Made by a program: the position numbers and the translations under genes. The notes below the pieces were generated by a model. The model was not told the DNA's origin, searched no databases, and saw only the letters and a program-made list of their open reading frames with translations. Shown here one piece after another: positions 9,068 to 17,343 of a DNA stretch of 64,000 nucleotides (position 1 is the first letter of the stretch; each line of letters starts with the position of its first letter). This stretch comes from Bog-473 sp963787485 (GTDB lineage: Bacteria > Actinomycetota > Acidimicrobiia > Acidimicrobiales > RAAP-2), in contig CAWBDF010000003.1 of NCBI GenBank assembly GCA_963787485.1, forward strand, positions 124,001-188,000, written 5' to 3'.

Positions 9068-9424
9068 CTAGTGCTTGGCCGCGTCGACAATGCAGAGGCG
9101 CGCTGCGGGCATGGCCTCGAGCCGTGCCGCGCCGATGGGCTTCCCGCAGACCGCGCAGAGCCCGTACGTCCCTTCGTTGAGCCTCTTGATGGCGGCCTCG
9201 ACCTCGTCGAGCGCTTCGCGCAGCTCGGTGGCCAGGCGCTCGGCCTCGCCGCGCTCAGCCGTCACCTGGCTGGAATCGGCGAAGTTGGAGTCGTAGTTGA
9301 GGCCACTCCCCTGGTCCGCGTACCCGAGCTCTTGCAGCTGGGCTTGGAGCCCGGCCTGCTCCTCGCGCAGGAGGGCGGAGAAATCGACGTCGGCGGTTTC
9401 CGCCGTGGGGGCCTCGTTCGGCAT
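9068..9424 (-). CDS. TraR/DksA-like zinc-finger protein
   Basis: A 118-residue protein with an N-terminal coiled-coil-prone helix pair (AERLATELREALDEVEAAIKRL) and a C-terminal zinc-finger segment, as in the TraR/DksA family whose members act in the RNA polymerase secondary channel. The first Cys pair is present (Cys90, Cys93); of the second pair only Cys111 remains and the last position is Asp114, with a His at the C-terminus. Zinc binding may be altered. It lies between the xer recombinase and the M50 protease on the same strand; a regulatory role is inferred only from the family. Confidence 0.8.
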   Translation of the reverse strand: MPNEAPTAETADVDFSALLREEQAGLQAQLQELGYADQGSGLNYDSNFADSSQVTAERGEAERLATELREALDEVEAAIKRLNEGTYGLCAVCGKPIGAARLEAMPAARLCIVDAAKH

Positions 9425-9428
9425 GGGG

Positions 9429-10386
9429 TCATGCTACGCGGTGGCTCCCCCTGCGTGCGCCCGCCCTGGGGTGGGCGTCCTCGTAGGCTCGGCGGAGGTG
9501 TTCGGGCGACACCTTGGTGTAGCGCTGGGTGGTGGCCACGGACGCGTGGCCCAAGAGCTCTTGGACCACGCGGACGTCCGCCCCCCGCCCGAGCATGTGG
9601 GTGGCGCAGGAGTGCCGGAGCACGTGGGGGGACACCCGGTCGGCCAGGTCCACCCGGGCGGCGTACTTCTTCACCACTCCGAAGGCGCCTGCCCGCGACA
9701 GCCGCCCCCCCCGGGCGTTGAGGAACACCGCCTCGGCGTCACCCCGCCGCTGCCACCGCCGGGGCTCCACCAGCGGCCGGCCCAGTCCGGAGAGCCAGTC
9801 GGCCAGCGCGGAGCGGGCCATCGTGCCGAGCGGGACGACGCGCTCCTTGTTGCCCTTGCCCAAGACACGGAGGAGCGGCAGGTCGGGTGCCTCGAGCGCT
9901 CCCGCCACGTCCCCCAGGCTCAGGCCCACGACCTCGCTCACCCGTGCCCCGGTGCCGTAGAGCACCTCGAGGAGGGCCCGGTCACGCAACACGAGCGGAC
10001 CGGCACCGACCACGGACCCGAGGAGCCGGGCGGTCTCCTCTTCGCTGAGGGCCTTGGGCAACAGGTCGGTCACGGCGACCGAGGGCAGGTCGACGGTCGG
10101 GTCGTCGGACCGCATTCCCTCCTCGACCATGAACCGGTACAGGCCACGCACCGACGAGCGCGCGGGCCACCGAAGCGGCACGTCGGGAAGTGCGCAACCC
10201 GGATAGATGGGCGGCGACGTCGGCCGCCGACGCCTCCTCGATCCCGTGCCCGGTCCGGGCCTCGACGCCGCGCTGGTACGAGACCAAATCGCGGCGGTAC
10301 GCCGCCAGCGTCCGGGGGGAACGACCTCGCTCGACCTCCAGCCAGGTGAGGTACTCCTCGGCGGACCGGGGCAGTGCCGCCGTCAC
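9429..10386 (-). CDS. Tyrosine recombinase XerC/XerD, frameshifted
   Basis: A Xer-type recombinase that would resolve chromosome dimers at dif. The N-terminal SAM-like domain is read from the GTG at 10386 (SAEEYLTWLEVERGRSPRT), and the catalytic domain in another frame (SVRGLYRFMVEEG onward) with the full Arg-Lys-His-Arg-His-Tyr set: GARVSEV, GKGNKERVVP, HVLRHSCATHM, LGHASVATTQRY. The frames switch at about 10153-10162, in the conserved SVARAL-SSVRGLYRF helix; two missing bases or one extra would explain it. The start overlaps the NUDIX stop as GTGA. Whether it is XerC or XerD is not decided. Confidence 0.88.
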
Positions 10387-10961
10387 GGGGCCGCTCCTCC
10401 CGCCGGTCCCCCGAGCGCCGCGCCGGCCAAACGGACCCGGGCCAGGTACAGGCCCAGCACGGTGGACTCGTCCTGGAGCGTCCCGTCGTCGACCAGCCGA
10501 TCGACCTCGTCGAGACGGATCGTCTCGGTCGTCATGGAGTGCTCCTCCACGCCGTCGGGGCGACGGGGGCAAGGAGTGAGGCCGGTGGCCAGGAAGATGA
10601 TCGTGCGCTGGTCGCTCACGCCGGGAGAGTTCCAGGTGCCGATCAGGGGCTCCCAGTGCACCGCGTCGAGGCCGGCCTCCTCAGCCAGCTCGCGCCGAGC
10701 CGTGTCCTCGGGTGCCTCGCCCGGCCGGTCACGTGTCCCGGCCGGGATCTCGAGCACCAGGGCGTCGACCGCGGCGCGGTACTGGCGCACCAGCGTCACC
10801 GTCCCGTCGTCGTGCACGGGGACGACGGTCACCGCTCCGGGGTGCCGCAGTACCACCCGCTCGAAGGCCGCGCCCTCGGGGTCGACCACGCCCAGGCGGA
10901 CCACGCTGAAGAGCCAGACCCGAAGGAGCTCCTCCTCCGAGACACAGTGGAACGAGGGCAC
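10383..10961 (-). CDS. NUDIX hydrolase, ADP-ribose pyrophosphatase type
   Basis: A 192-residue NUDIX protein resembling NudF/ADP-ribose pyrophosphatases, which hydrolyse ADP-ribose and other nucleoside diphosphate sugars. The preceding block VTLVRQYRAAVDALVLEIPAG is the hallmark of this subfamily. The Nudix box is present as ending in ARRELAEEAGL, with one extra residue between its first Gly and Glu compared with the standard spacing. It lies between pyrG and the xer gene, overlaps the latter by four bases, and probably belongs to the pyrG transcript. Confidence 0.88.
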   Translation of the reverse strand: MPSFHCVSEEELLRVWLFSVVRLGVVDPEGAAFERVVLRHPGAVTVVPVHDDGTVTLVRQYRAAVDALVLEIPAGTRDRPGEAPEDTARRELAEEAGLDAVHWEPLIGTWNSPGVSDQRTIIFLATGLTPCPRRPDGVEEHSMTTETIRLDEVDRLVDDGTLQDESTVLGLYLARVRLAGAALGGPAGGAAP

Positions 10962-10966
10962 GCGCG

Positions 10967-12631
10967 TTAGGTCACGGCGTCGAGGTCGAGCAGATGCGGC
11001 TCGCGGCCCTCGGCTCGCTCGAGGGCCGCGGCGACCAGCTCACGGAACAACGGGTGGGGGCGGTCGGGGCGGCTCTTGAACTCGGGGTGCGCTTGGGTGG
11101 CCACCCAGTAGGGATGGTCGGCCAGCTCGACGAACTCGACCAGGCGTCCGTCGGGGGACGTGCCCGAGCACACCAGGCCGGCGGCCTCGAGCCTGGTCTT
11201 GTACTTGTTGTTGAACTCGAAGCGGTGCCGGTGGCGCTCGGTCACGGCCAGGGACCCGTACGCCCGGGCCACGATGGATTCGGGCAGCAGGACGGCCTGG
11301 TACGAGCCGAGACGCATGGTCCCGCCCTTGTGGGTCACCTCGGTCTGGTCGGGCATGAGGTCGATCACGGTATGCGGGGAGAGGCTGTCGAACTCACGCG
11401 AGTTGGCCCCCTCGAGCCCGGCCCGGTCCCGGGCCAAGGAGATCACCATGACGTGCAGGCCGAGGCAGAGTCCGAGGCAGGGGATCCCGTGTTCGCGGGT
11501 GTAGCCGGCGGCGGCGATCATGCCCTCGATCCCCCGCTCGCCGAACCCACCGGGAATGACGATGGCGTCGAGTCCGCGCAGCCGGTCGGTGGCCAGCAGA
11601 TCCGGCACGTGCTCGGCGTCTATCCAGTCCAGTGCCACTTCGGTCCCGTGGTTGAAGCCGGCGTGTCGCAGGGCCTCGACCACCGACATGTAGGCGTCGG
11701 GCATGTTCACGTACTTGCCGACGATCCCCACCTTCACGCGATGCGTGAGCCCCGCCACGCGCGTCACCAGGCCCTCCCACTCGGAGAGGTCGATGCGGTG
11801 CGCCATCTCGTCGATCCCCAAGGTGCGGCACACGTAGCTGTCGAGTCCCTGTTCGTGGAGCACCAGGGGTATCTCGTAGATGCTCGATGCGTCGACTGCC
11901 GAGACCACGGCGTCGATGGCCACGTCGCACTGCAGCGAGATCTTGCGCTTCAAGCTCTCCGAGATCGGCTTGTCGCTGCGACACACGATCACGTCGGGCT
12001 GAACGCCGCGGCTGCGCAGCTCGGTCACCGAGTGCTGCGTCGGCTTGGTCTTCTGTTCGCCCGACACCAGGTAGGGCACCAGGGTCAGGTGGACATAGCA
12101 CACGTTGTCGCGGCCGATGTCACGGCGGAACTGACGGATGGCCTCAATGAACGGGACGATCTCAATGTCCCCCACCGTGCCGCCAATCTCGACGATAACG
12201 ACGTCGACGTCCTCGTCCTCGAGCCGGCGGATGCGATCCTTGATCTCGTCGGTGACGTGGGGGATCACCTGGACGGTGCGGCCCAGGAAGTCGCCCCGGC
12301 GCTCCTTCTCGATCACCGAGCGGTAGATGCCTCCGGTGGTCGTGTTGGACCGCCTGGAAAGGTTCTCGTCGATGAAGCGCTCGTAGTGGCCGAGGTCGAG
12401 GTCGGTCTCACCACCGTCCTCGGTGACGAACACCTCTCCGTGCTCCCCGGGGTTCATGGTGCCGGGATCGACGTTGATGTACGGGTCGAGCTTGCACATC
12501 GTGACCCGGAGTCCCCGGCACTTGAGCAACCGGCCCAGTGAGGAGGCAGTGAGGCCCTTCCCGAGCGAGCTCGAGACGCCTCCGGTGACGAAGATGAACT
12601 TGCTCACGCCGCCTTGGACACGCTGCGCCAC
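10967..12631 (-). CDS. pyrG: CTP synthase
   Basis: CTP synthase (554 residues) aminates UTP to CTP using glutamine. The synthetase domain starts with KFIFVTGGVSSSLGKGL (P-loop) and contains LDPYINVDPGTMNPGEHGEV; the C-terminal class I glutamine amidotransferase has GGFGERGIEG, the nucleophile in CLGLCLGLHV and the HPEF triad His. Length is normal. A GTG nine codons into the frame would also give the canonical start VSKFIFVTGG. It follows recN by about 50 bases on the same strand. Confidence 0.95.
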   Translation of the reverse strand: MAQRVQGGVSKFIFVTGGVSSSLGKGLTASSLGRLLKCRGLRVTMCKLDPYINVDPGTMNPGEHGEVFVTEDGGETDLDLGHYERFIDENLSRRSNTTTGGIYRSVIEKERRGDFLGRTVQVIPHVTDEIKDRIRRLEDEDVDVVIVEIGGTVGDIEIVPFIEAIRQFRRDIGRDNVCYVHLTLVPYLVSGEQKTKPTQHSVTELRSRGVQPDVIVCRSDKPISESLKRKISLQCDVAIDAVVSAVDASSIYEIPLVLHEQGLDSYVCRTLGIDEMAHRIDLSEWEGLVTRVAGLTHRVKVGIVGKYVNMPDAYMSVVEALRHAGFNHGTEVALDWIDAEHVPDLLATDRLRGLDAIVIPGGFGERGIEGMIAAAGYTREHGIPCLGLCLGLHVMVISLARDRAGLEGANSREFDSLSPHTVIDLMPDQTEVTHKGGTMRLGSYQAVLLPESIVARAYGSLAVTERHRHRFEFNNKYKTRLEAAGLVCSGTSPDGRLVEFVELADHPYWVATQAHPEFKSRPDRPHPLFRELVAAALERAEGREPHLLDLDAVT

Positions 12632-12680
12632 GCCTCAGGTGAACGGTGCACCCAACCACGATAATCGAAGACCCTCACGA

Positions 12681-14372
12681 TCATGGTGACCCCGCGGGCG
12701 ACCGGCGCGACTGGCCGGCCCGGGCGGGGCGTGCCCCCGCACGCCGGTCCGGGGACGCCGACGCGCCCAGCAGCTCTCGGGCGTGCTCGCGGGCCGCATC
12801 GCTCCCCGGGTGGCCCGAGAGCATCCGCGAGAGCTCGGTCACGCGGTCCTCGCCCTCGACCGGGGCGGCCGTGGTGACGGAGCGGCCCCGTACCTCCGCC
12901 TTGACCACCGCCACCTGTCCGTCGGCCGGGGCCGCCACCTGGGCCAGGTGGGTGACCACGAGCACCTGGCGGTGGCGCGCCACCTCGTGGAGCGCCGCGC
13001 CCAGGGCCAGCGCGGCGGCACCCCCGACTCCGGCGTCGACCTCGTCGAAGACCATGGTCTGTGGCCCGCTCGACCCGACGAGCCGGACGGCCAACATGGC
13101 CCGGGCCAGCTCGCCCCCCGACGCGGCGCGGGCCAGCGGGAGGGCAGGCTCGCCCACGTTGGCGGCGAGCGCCAGTTCCACGGGCTCTCCGGTCCCCTCC
13201 GCCGCCACCCGCACCTCGACCCGGGCCCCCGCCATGGCCAGCGTCGCCAAACGGGCGCCGACCTGCTCGCCGAACTTCTCGGCGGCCCGTGCCCGCACCC
13301 CCCGCACCGCGGACTGGGCCTCGGCGTGCTCGGCGCGACGGCCGGCGCGTTCAGCCTCGAGACGGACTGCCTCGACCTCGGCGTCGTCGAGGGCGGCCAG
13401 CCGGGACGCCGCCGTTCTTGCATAGGCGGACACGGCTCGGAGGTCCTCGCCGTACTTGCGCCGGAGGTCGGCCAGGACCCGTCTCCGGTCCTGGACGCCG
13501 GCCAGACGCCGGGGGTCGTCGTCCCATGCGTCGGCTTCGTCACGCAAGGAGCGTGCCACGTCGGAGAGTTCGATCCCCGCGGCGACCAGTCGGGCTCGGT
13601 ACGCGGCCAGCGCTTCTCGGGCATCGAGCAGGTCCACGGCACGGCCCACCAGATCGATCGCTCCTCCGTCATCGGCCGGACCGCCACCGCCGTCCCGAGC
13701 CCCACCCTCGAGCAGCGCCACGGCGGCCGCCACAGCCTCGCGGTACGCCGTGGCGTCGGCCAGGCGTTCCTCGTCTCGGCGCAGCGCCGCCTCCTCGTCG
13801 GGATCGTCGAGTCCCGCCGCCGCAATCTCGGACAGCTGGTGGCGCAGGACATCGGCCTCCCGCGCCCGCGCCTGGGGATCCCCTCCGAGAGCTCGCAGCG
13901 CTTCGTCGAGCGATGCCAGCTGGCTCCGCAACGCCCGGACCCGGCTGAGGTCGGTGCCGGCGAACGCGTCGAGCGCGCCTCGCTGCGCCGCCGGGGTGAC
14001 CAGGGCGCGGTGCTCGTGCTGGCCGTGCACCTCGACCAGCTCCGCCGCGGCCTCGCCCAACCGGGCCAAGGTGGCCATGCGGCCGTCGACCCAGGCACGC
14101 GACCTGCCCTCGGCCGGCACGGAACGAGCGAGCACGACCTCGCGCTCGGCGGCTCCCTCGGCCACCACGAAGCGCGCCTCGACCAGGGCCTCGGCCGCGC
14201 CGGCGCGGACCATGCCGGGGTGGGCGCGCCCGCCGAGGAGCAGCTGCACGGCGCCCACCACCAGCGTCTTGCCGGCACCGGTCTCACCGGTCAAGACGGT
14301 CATGCCCGGGCCGAAGGAGAGCGTCAGGTCCTCAATCACGCCGAGGTTCCGCACGCGCAGCTCGGTCAGCAC
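12681..14372 (-). CDS. recN: DNA repair protein RecN
   Basis: RecN (563 residues) is an SMC-like ATPase acting early in double-strand-break repair. The N-terminal ABC half has the Walker A LTGETGAGKT (about 28-37); the middle is a long Ala/Arg-rich coiled coil; the C-terminal half has the signature LARAASGGELARAMLA and Walker B MVFDEVDAGVGG. The C-terminal 25 residues are Arg/Ala/Pro-rich and variable. Location between nadK and pyrG downstream of tlyA is the common actinobacterial arrangement tlyA-nadK-recN. Confidence 0.94.
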   Translation of the reverse strand: MLTELRVRNLGVIEDLTLSFGPGMTVLTGETGAGKTLVVGAVQLLLGGRAHPGMVRAGAAEALVEARFVVAEGAAEREVVLARSVPAEGRSRAWVDGRMATLARLGEAAAELVEVHGQHEHRALVTPAAQRGALDAFAGTDLSRVRALRSQLASLDEALRALGGDPQARAREADVLRHQLSEIAAAGLDDPDEEAALRRDEERLADATAYREAVAAAVALLEGGARDGGGGPADDGGAIDLVGRAVDLLDAREALAAYRARLVAAGIELSDVARSLRDEADAWDDDPRRLAGVQDRRRVLADLRRKYGEDLRAVSAYARTAASRLAALDDAEVEAVRLEAERAGRRAEHAEAQSAVRGVRARAAEKFGEQVGARLATLAMAGARVEVRVAAEGTGEPVELALAANVGEPALPLARAASGGELARAMLAVRLVGSSGPQTMVFDEVDAGVGGAAALALGAALHEVARHRQVLVVTHLAQVAAPADGQVAVVKAEVRGRSVTTAAPVEGEDRVTELSRMLSGHPGSDAAREHARELLGASASPDRRAGARPARAGQSRRSPAGSP

Positions 14373-14390
14373 CGCGAAGGCACCTGGCTG

Positions 14391-15260
14391 TCAGCTCTCC
14401 CGATCGGCCAGCAGGCGGGAGCGCAGAATGCCCCCGAACGTCCGCGGATCGTTGCGCACCACGCGCACCGGCCGGACGGCCACGGAGCAGGTCACCGTCG
14501 AGCCGGGTGGCAGCCTCCCGACGTCCTGGCCGTCGATGACCAGTGCACCGGGACGGTCCGGAGCCACCTCGACGTGCACGGTCTGGCGGTCCGTGAGCAC
14601 CAGGCTCCGGTCGAGCGAGAAGTGGGGCGCCACCGGCGTCACCACCATGGCGCGCAGCGTGGGCGACAGGATCGGCCCCCCGGCCGACAGGTTGTACGCC
14701 GTGGACCCCGTCGGCGTGGCGATGATGAGGCCGTCGGCCGAATAGGTCAGGGCCTCTTCCCCGTCGAGCCACGTGGCGAGGCGGACCGTGTGGCCGAAGT
14801 CAGTCTTCTCGAGCACGACTTCGTTGAGCGCCAGCAGGCAGGAGTCACCATCGCCGGTCGAACGGTCTGCGATGACGACCTCGAGCGCGCAGCGGTCTTC
14901 GATGATGGCCCGACCTTCGAACACCTTCGTCAAGGCGCCCCGCACCTGGCCGGGAACCAGGTCGGGTAGGTACCCCAGGCGGCCGAAGTTCACCCCGAGC
15001 ACCGGCACGTCGTGGGAGGCGGCCAGACGGACCACCCGCAGGAAGGTCCCGTCCCCACCCATGCTGACCGCCACGGTGGAGCCGGTCAGGTCCACGTCGG
15101 CCAATGCCTGCTCGCGTCCCGCTTCGCTCACCCGGTCGGGACCGCTGAAGCGCAGGATCCGGGCTACGTCCCCCCGCTCGGTGAGCCAGGCGGCCGTATC
15201 CAGGGCCAGGGCCAGGGCATCGGGCCGGTCGGGGTGGACCAGGAAGGTGACCGTGGCCAC
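14391..15260 (-). CDS. nadK: NAD kinase
   Basis: NAD kinase (289 residues) makes NADP from NAD and ATP. The GGDGT phosphate-binding motif (MGGDGTFLR, residues 67-75), the LNEVVLEK segment and the Gly-rich TPTGSTAYNLSAGGPI are all intact. I start at the GTG at 15260 (VATVTFLVHPDRPD), fifteen bases below the tlyA stop; the much longer open frame upstream is tlyA read out of frame. It precedes recN by 18 bases. Confidence 0.93.
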   Translation of the reverse strand: MATVTFLVHPDRPDALALALDTAAWLTERGDVARILRFSGPDRVSEAGREQALADVDLTGSTVAVSMGGDGTFLRVVRLAASHDVPVLGVNFGRLGYLPDLVPGQVRGALTKVFEGRAIIEDRCALEVVIADRSTGDGDSCLLALNEVVLEKTDFGHTVRLATWLDGEEALTYSADGLIIATPTGSTAYNLSAGGPILSPTLRAMVVTPVAPHFSLDRSLVLTDRQTVHVEVAPDRPGALVIDGQDVGRLPPGSTVTCSVAVRPVRVVRNDPRTFGGILRSRLLADRES

Positions 15261-15274
15261 GGCGTCTGCCAGCC

Positions 15275-16183
15275 TCAGCGAGCCGGAACGGTCGGCCGGT
15301 GAACCTCGGACGCCTCGAGCACCGCGGCCGCCAACCGCGCGCCCAAGGCGTCCGCGGCGGGGCCGGGCTCGCCCTTGCGGGCATGGAGCAGGAATTCGGC
15401 ATTCCCGGCCGGGCCGGTGAGGGGGGAGGCCATCGCACCCATGATGCCGACTCCCGAGGCGGTCAGCACGGACGCCACTCCGTCGAGCGCACCGCGCCAC
15501 AACTGCGGGTCGCGGACGACGCCCTTCCCTCGTGACACGGCGGCGCGTCCGACTTCGAATTGAGGCTTGACCAGCAGCACCAGGTCCGCCCCCGGTGCGG
15601 CGAGCGAGCCGGTGAGCGCCGGGACGACACCGCGGAGCGAGATGAACGAGAGGTCGGCCACCACGAGCGGGCACGGGACGAAGCCGGCGTCGGCCGCCCG
15701 AAGCTGGTCCTCGCTGAGCGTGCGCGCGTTGGTGTGCTCCAGGACGGTCACTCTCGGGTCGTGACGCAGCGAGGGGTGGAGTTGGCCATGACCGACGTCG
15801 ACCGCATAGACGTGGGCACCTCCGCGTTGGAGGAGACAGTCGGTGAAGCCGCCGGTGGACGCGCCGGCATCGAGGGCTCGGCGGCCGGCCACGACGACGG
15901 AGAAGCGGATCAGTGCGGCCTCGAGCTTCACACCGCCGCGGCTCACGTACGGCGTCGGGGGCCCGAGCAGAACGACCGGTTCGTCGGAGCCGACCAGCCG
16001 GGCGGCCTTGTCGGCCGGGGCACCACCCACCAGGACGGCCCCGGACTCGATCACGCCCTGGGCCTCCCGCCGGTTGGGGACGAGTCCCCGCCGCACCAGC
16101 TCGGTGTCGAGGCGTCGCCGCGTCCGGGTGCTCAGCAGACGGCCTTCTCCGGGGGCTTCCCCGCCGGCTCGGGGGCACGCCAC
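15275..16183 (-). CDS. tlyA: TlyA family rRNA 2'-O-methyltransferase
   Basis: TlyA proteins methylate ribose of 16S and 23S rRNA; in mycobacteria loss gives capreomycin resistance. An S4 domain (RRLDTELVRRGLVPNRREA) precedes an FtsJ-like methyltransferase with the SAM-binding DAGASTGGFTDCLL. The ATG at 16183 adds about 16 residues that overlap the small gene upstream; the CTG at 16135, which overlaps that gene's stop as CTGA, is an alternative start giving the canonical S4 beginning. It heads tlyA-nadK-recN. Confidence 0.9.
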   Translation of the reverse strand: MACPRAGGEAPGEGRLLSTRTRRRLDTELVRRGLVPNRREAQGVIESGAVLVGGAPADKAARLVGSDEPVVLLGPPTPYVSRGGVKLEAALIRFSVVVAGRRALDAGASTGGFTDCLLQRGGAHVYAVDVGHGQLHPSLRHDPRVTVLEHTNARTLSEDQLRAADAGFVPCPLVVADLSFISLRGVVPALTGSLAAPGADLVLLVKPQFEVGRAAVSRGKGVVRDPQLWRGALDGVASVLTASGVGIMGAMASPLTGPAGNAEFLLHARKGEPGPAADALGARLAAAVLEASEVHRPTVPAR

Positions 16184-16383
16184 GGCGTGACCCAGTTGGC
16201 CAGCAGGCCCGTCGTGCCCCGGCCGAGGTCGGCCGACCGCCTGAGCACGTCGGACACGTGGCCCCCCACGGCCTCGGCCGACCGCCCCAACTCACGGGTG
16301 AGCTCTCCGGTTCGGGCCCGGGCCACCTCCCCGAGCAGGGCTCCCGCCTCGACGTACTTGCGAACCCGCTCCATGGCGTCCAT
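16132..16383 (-). CDS. Small helical protein of unknown function
   Basis: An 83-residue protein from the ATG at 16383. I do not recognise a named family. It is almost wholly amphipathic helix (ERVRKYVEAGALLGEVARAR and beyond) up to about residue 65, then a Pro-rich tail ending in Cys. Its stop overlaps a possible CTG start of tlyA, so the two genes are coupled. Codon use matches its neighbours, which supports it being real. A phasin-like or membrane-surface role is possible but unsupported. Confidence 0.65.
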   Translation of the reverse strand: MDAMERVRKYVEAGALLGEVARARTGELTRELGRSAEAVGGHVSDVLRRSADLGRGTTGLLANWVTPWRAPEPAGKPPEKAVC

Positions 16384-16421
16384 GTGACCACGGTACCGGT
16401 CGGGCCCGGGTCGGCCGCGTC

Positions 16422-17204
16422 TCATCGGGGGTCTGAGACCGCGCCTTTGACCAGGGTGCACAGGTCGGCCGCTGTCGCCGCCGCGCCGGTGTCGCCGTTC
16501 GCCCCTTCCGGCGGGGTCACACCGGAGAGCACCAAGGCGAAAGGGACGCCCAGCTGCGCCGCCAACGCGCCGTCGGTCTCCGGCCGGTCACCGACCATCG
16601 CCCGCAGCTCGTCGGGGGGTATCCGGGCGGCGATGGCCCGCGCCGTGGGAGGGTGTGGCTTCCCAGCCACCTCGGCTGACGTCTCGGCGGCGGTGGACAC
16701 CGCGGCGAGCACGGCGCCCGCGCCGGGCACCAGCCCCTCGGGTGTCGGGAAGGTCGGGTCCTCGTTCGTGGCGACGAGACGGGCCCCGCCCCGTACGGCG
16801 CGGGCGGCTCGGGCCACGTCCTCGTAGGTGAAGGACCGCGTCAGACCCACGACCACGGCGTCGGCCGGGCCCTCGGGCACCACGGACACGCCGCGGTCGG
16901 CCAGCGCCTCGAGCAGACCGGCTTCGCCCAGGACGACGGCCGTCGAGCCCGGGTCGAGCATGGCGGCGGCCACGTCGGCCGACCGGAGAAGGTCCCGGTC
17001 CTCGACCGCGATGCCGCAGGCAGCCAAGTGGTCCCGCAGCTCGGCCCGGGTGGGCACGGAGTTGTTGGTTGCGAAGAGCACCCGAGCGCCGTGGTCTCGC
17101 AGCAGCGCGACGGCGACGTCGCCTCCGGGAACGGCCATGGCACCGACCCAGACCACCCCGTCCAGGTCGACCACCCAGGTTCCTCCGCGCCGCGGCGGCC
17201 ACAC
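16422..17204 (-). CDS. HAD-superfamily class IIA phosphatase
   Basis: A 260-residue HAD-IIA hydrolase (NagD/phosphoglycolate phosphatase-like). The nucleophile motif DLDGVVW near the start, motif II as FATNNS, the KPHPP lysine and motif III GDRPETDGA are present, with the C2B cap between motifs II and III. The GTG at 17204 is chosen because the 90 upstream codons are Arg/Pro/Ser-rich and lie in the divergent intergenic region and the start of the treT-like gene. Substrate unknown; its place above tlyA-nadK-recN is common in Actinobacteria. Confidence 0.88.
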   Translation of the reverse strand: MWPPRRGGTWVVDLDGVVWVGAMAVPGGDVAVALLRDHGARVLFATNNSVPTRAELRDHLAACGIAVEDRDLLRSADVAAAMLDPGSTAVVLGEAGLLEALADRGVSVVPEGPADAVVVGLTRSFTYEDVARAARAVRGGARLVATNEDPTFPTPEGLVPGAGAVLAAVSTAAETSAEVAGKPHPPTARAIAARIPPDELRAMVGDRPETDGALAAQLGVPFALVLSGVTPPEGANGDTGAAATAADLCTLVKGAVSDPR

Positions 17205-17343
17205 CGCGCCGAGGCTAATCGGCTGACCGGTACGACACTCCGTAGACTGCGAAGTTGTGGCGCAACGGCACCCGGGGGGGACGCGCTCGAGCTTCGACGG
17301 GGGAGGTGGAGAAGTTGGGGGGGTGCCGGGGCGATGACGGCGG

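Noticed and set aside
12783..14969. Plus-strand frame of 728 codons
   Set aside because: Antisense shadow of recN and nadK; sequence is His/Arg/Gly-rich without domains.
15261..16391. N-terminal extension of NAD kinase by nearly 380 residues
   Set aside because: It is tlyA and the small gene read in another frame.
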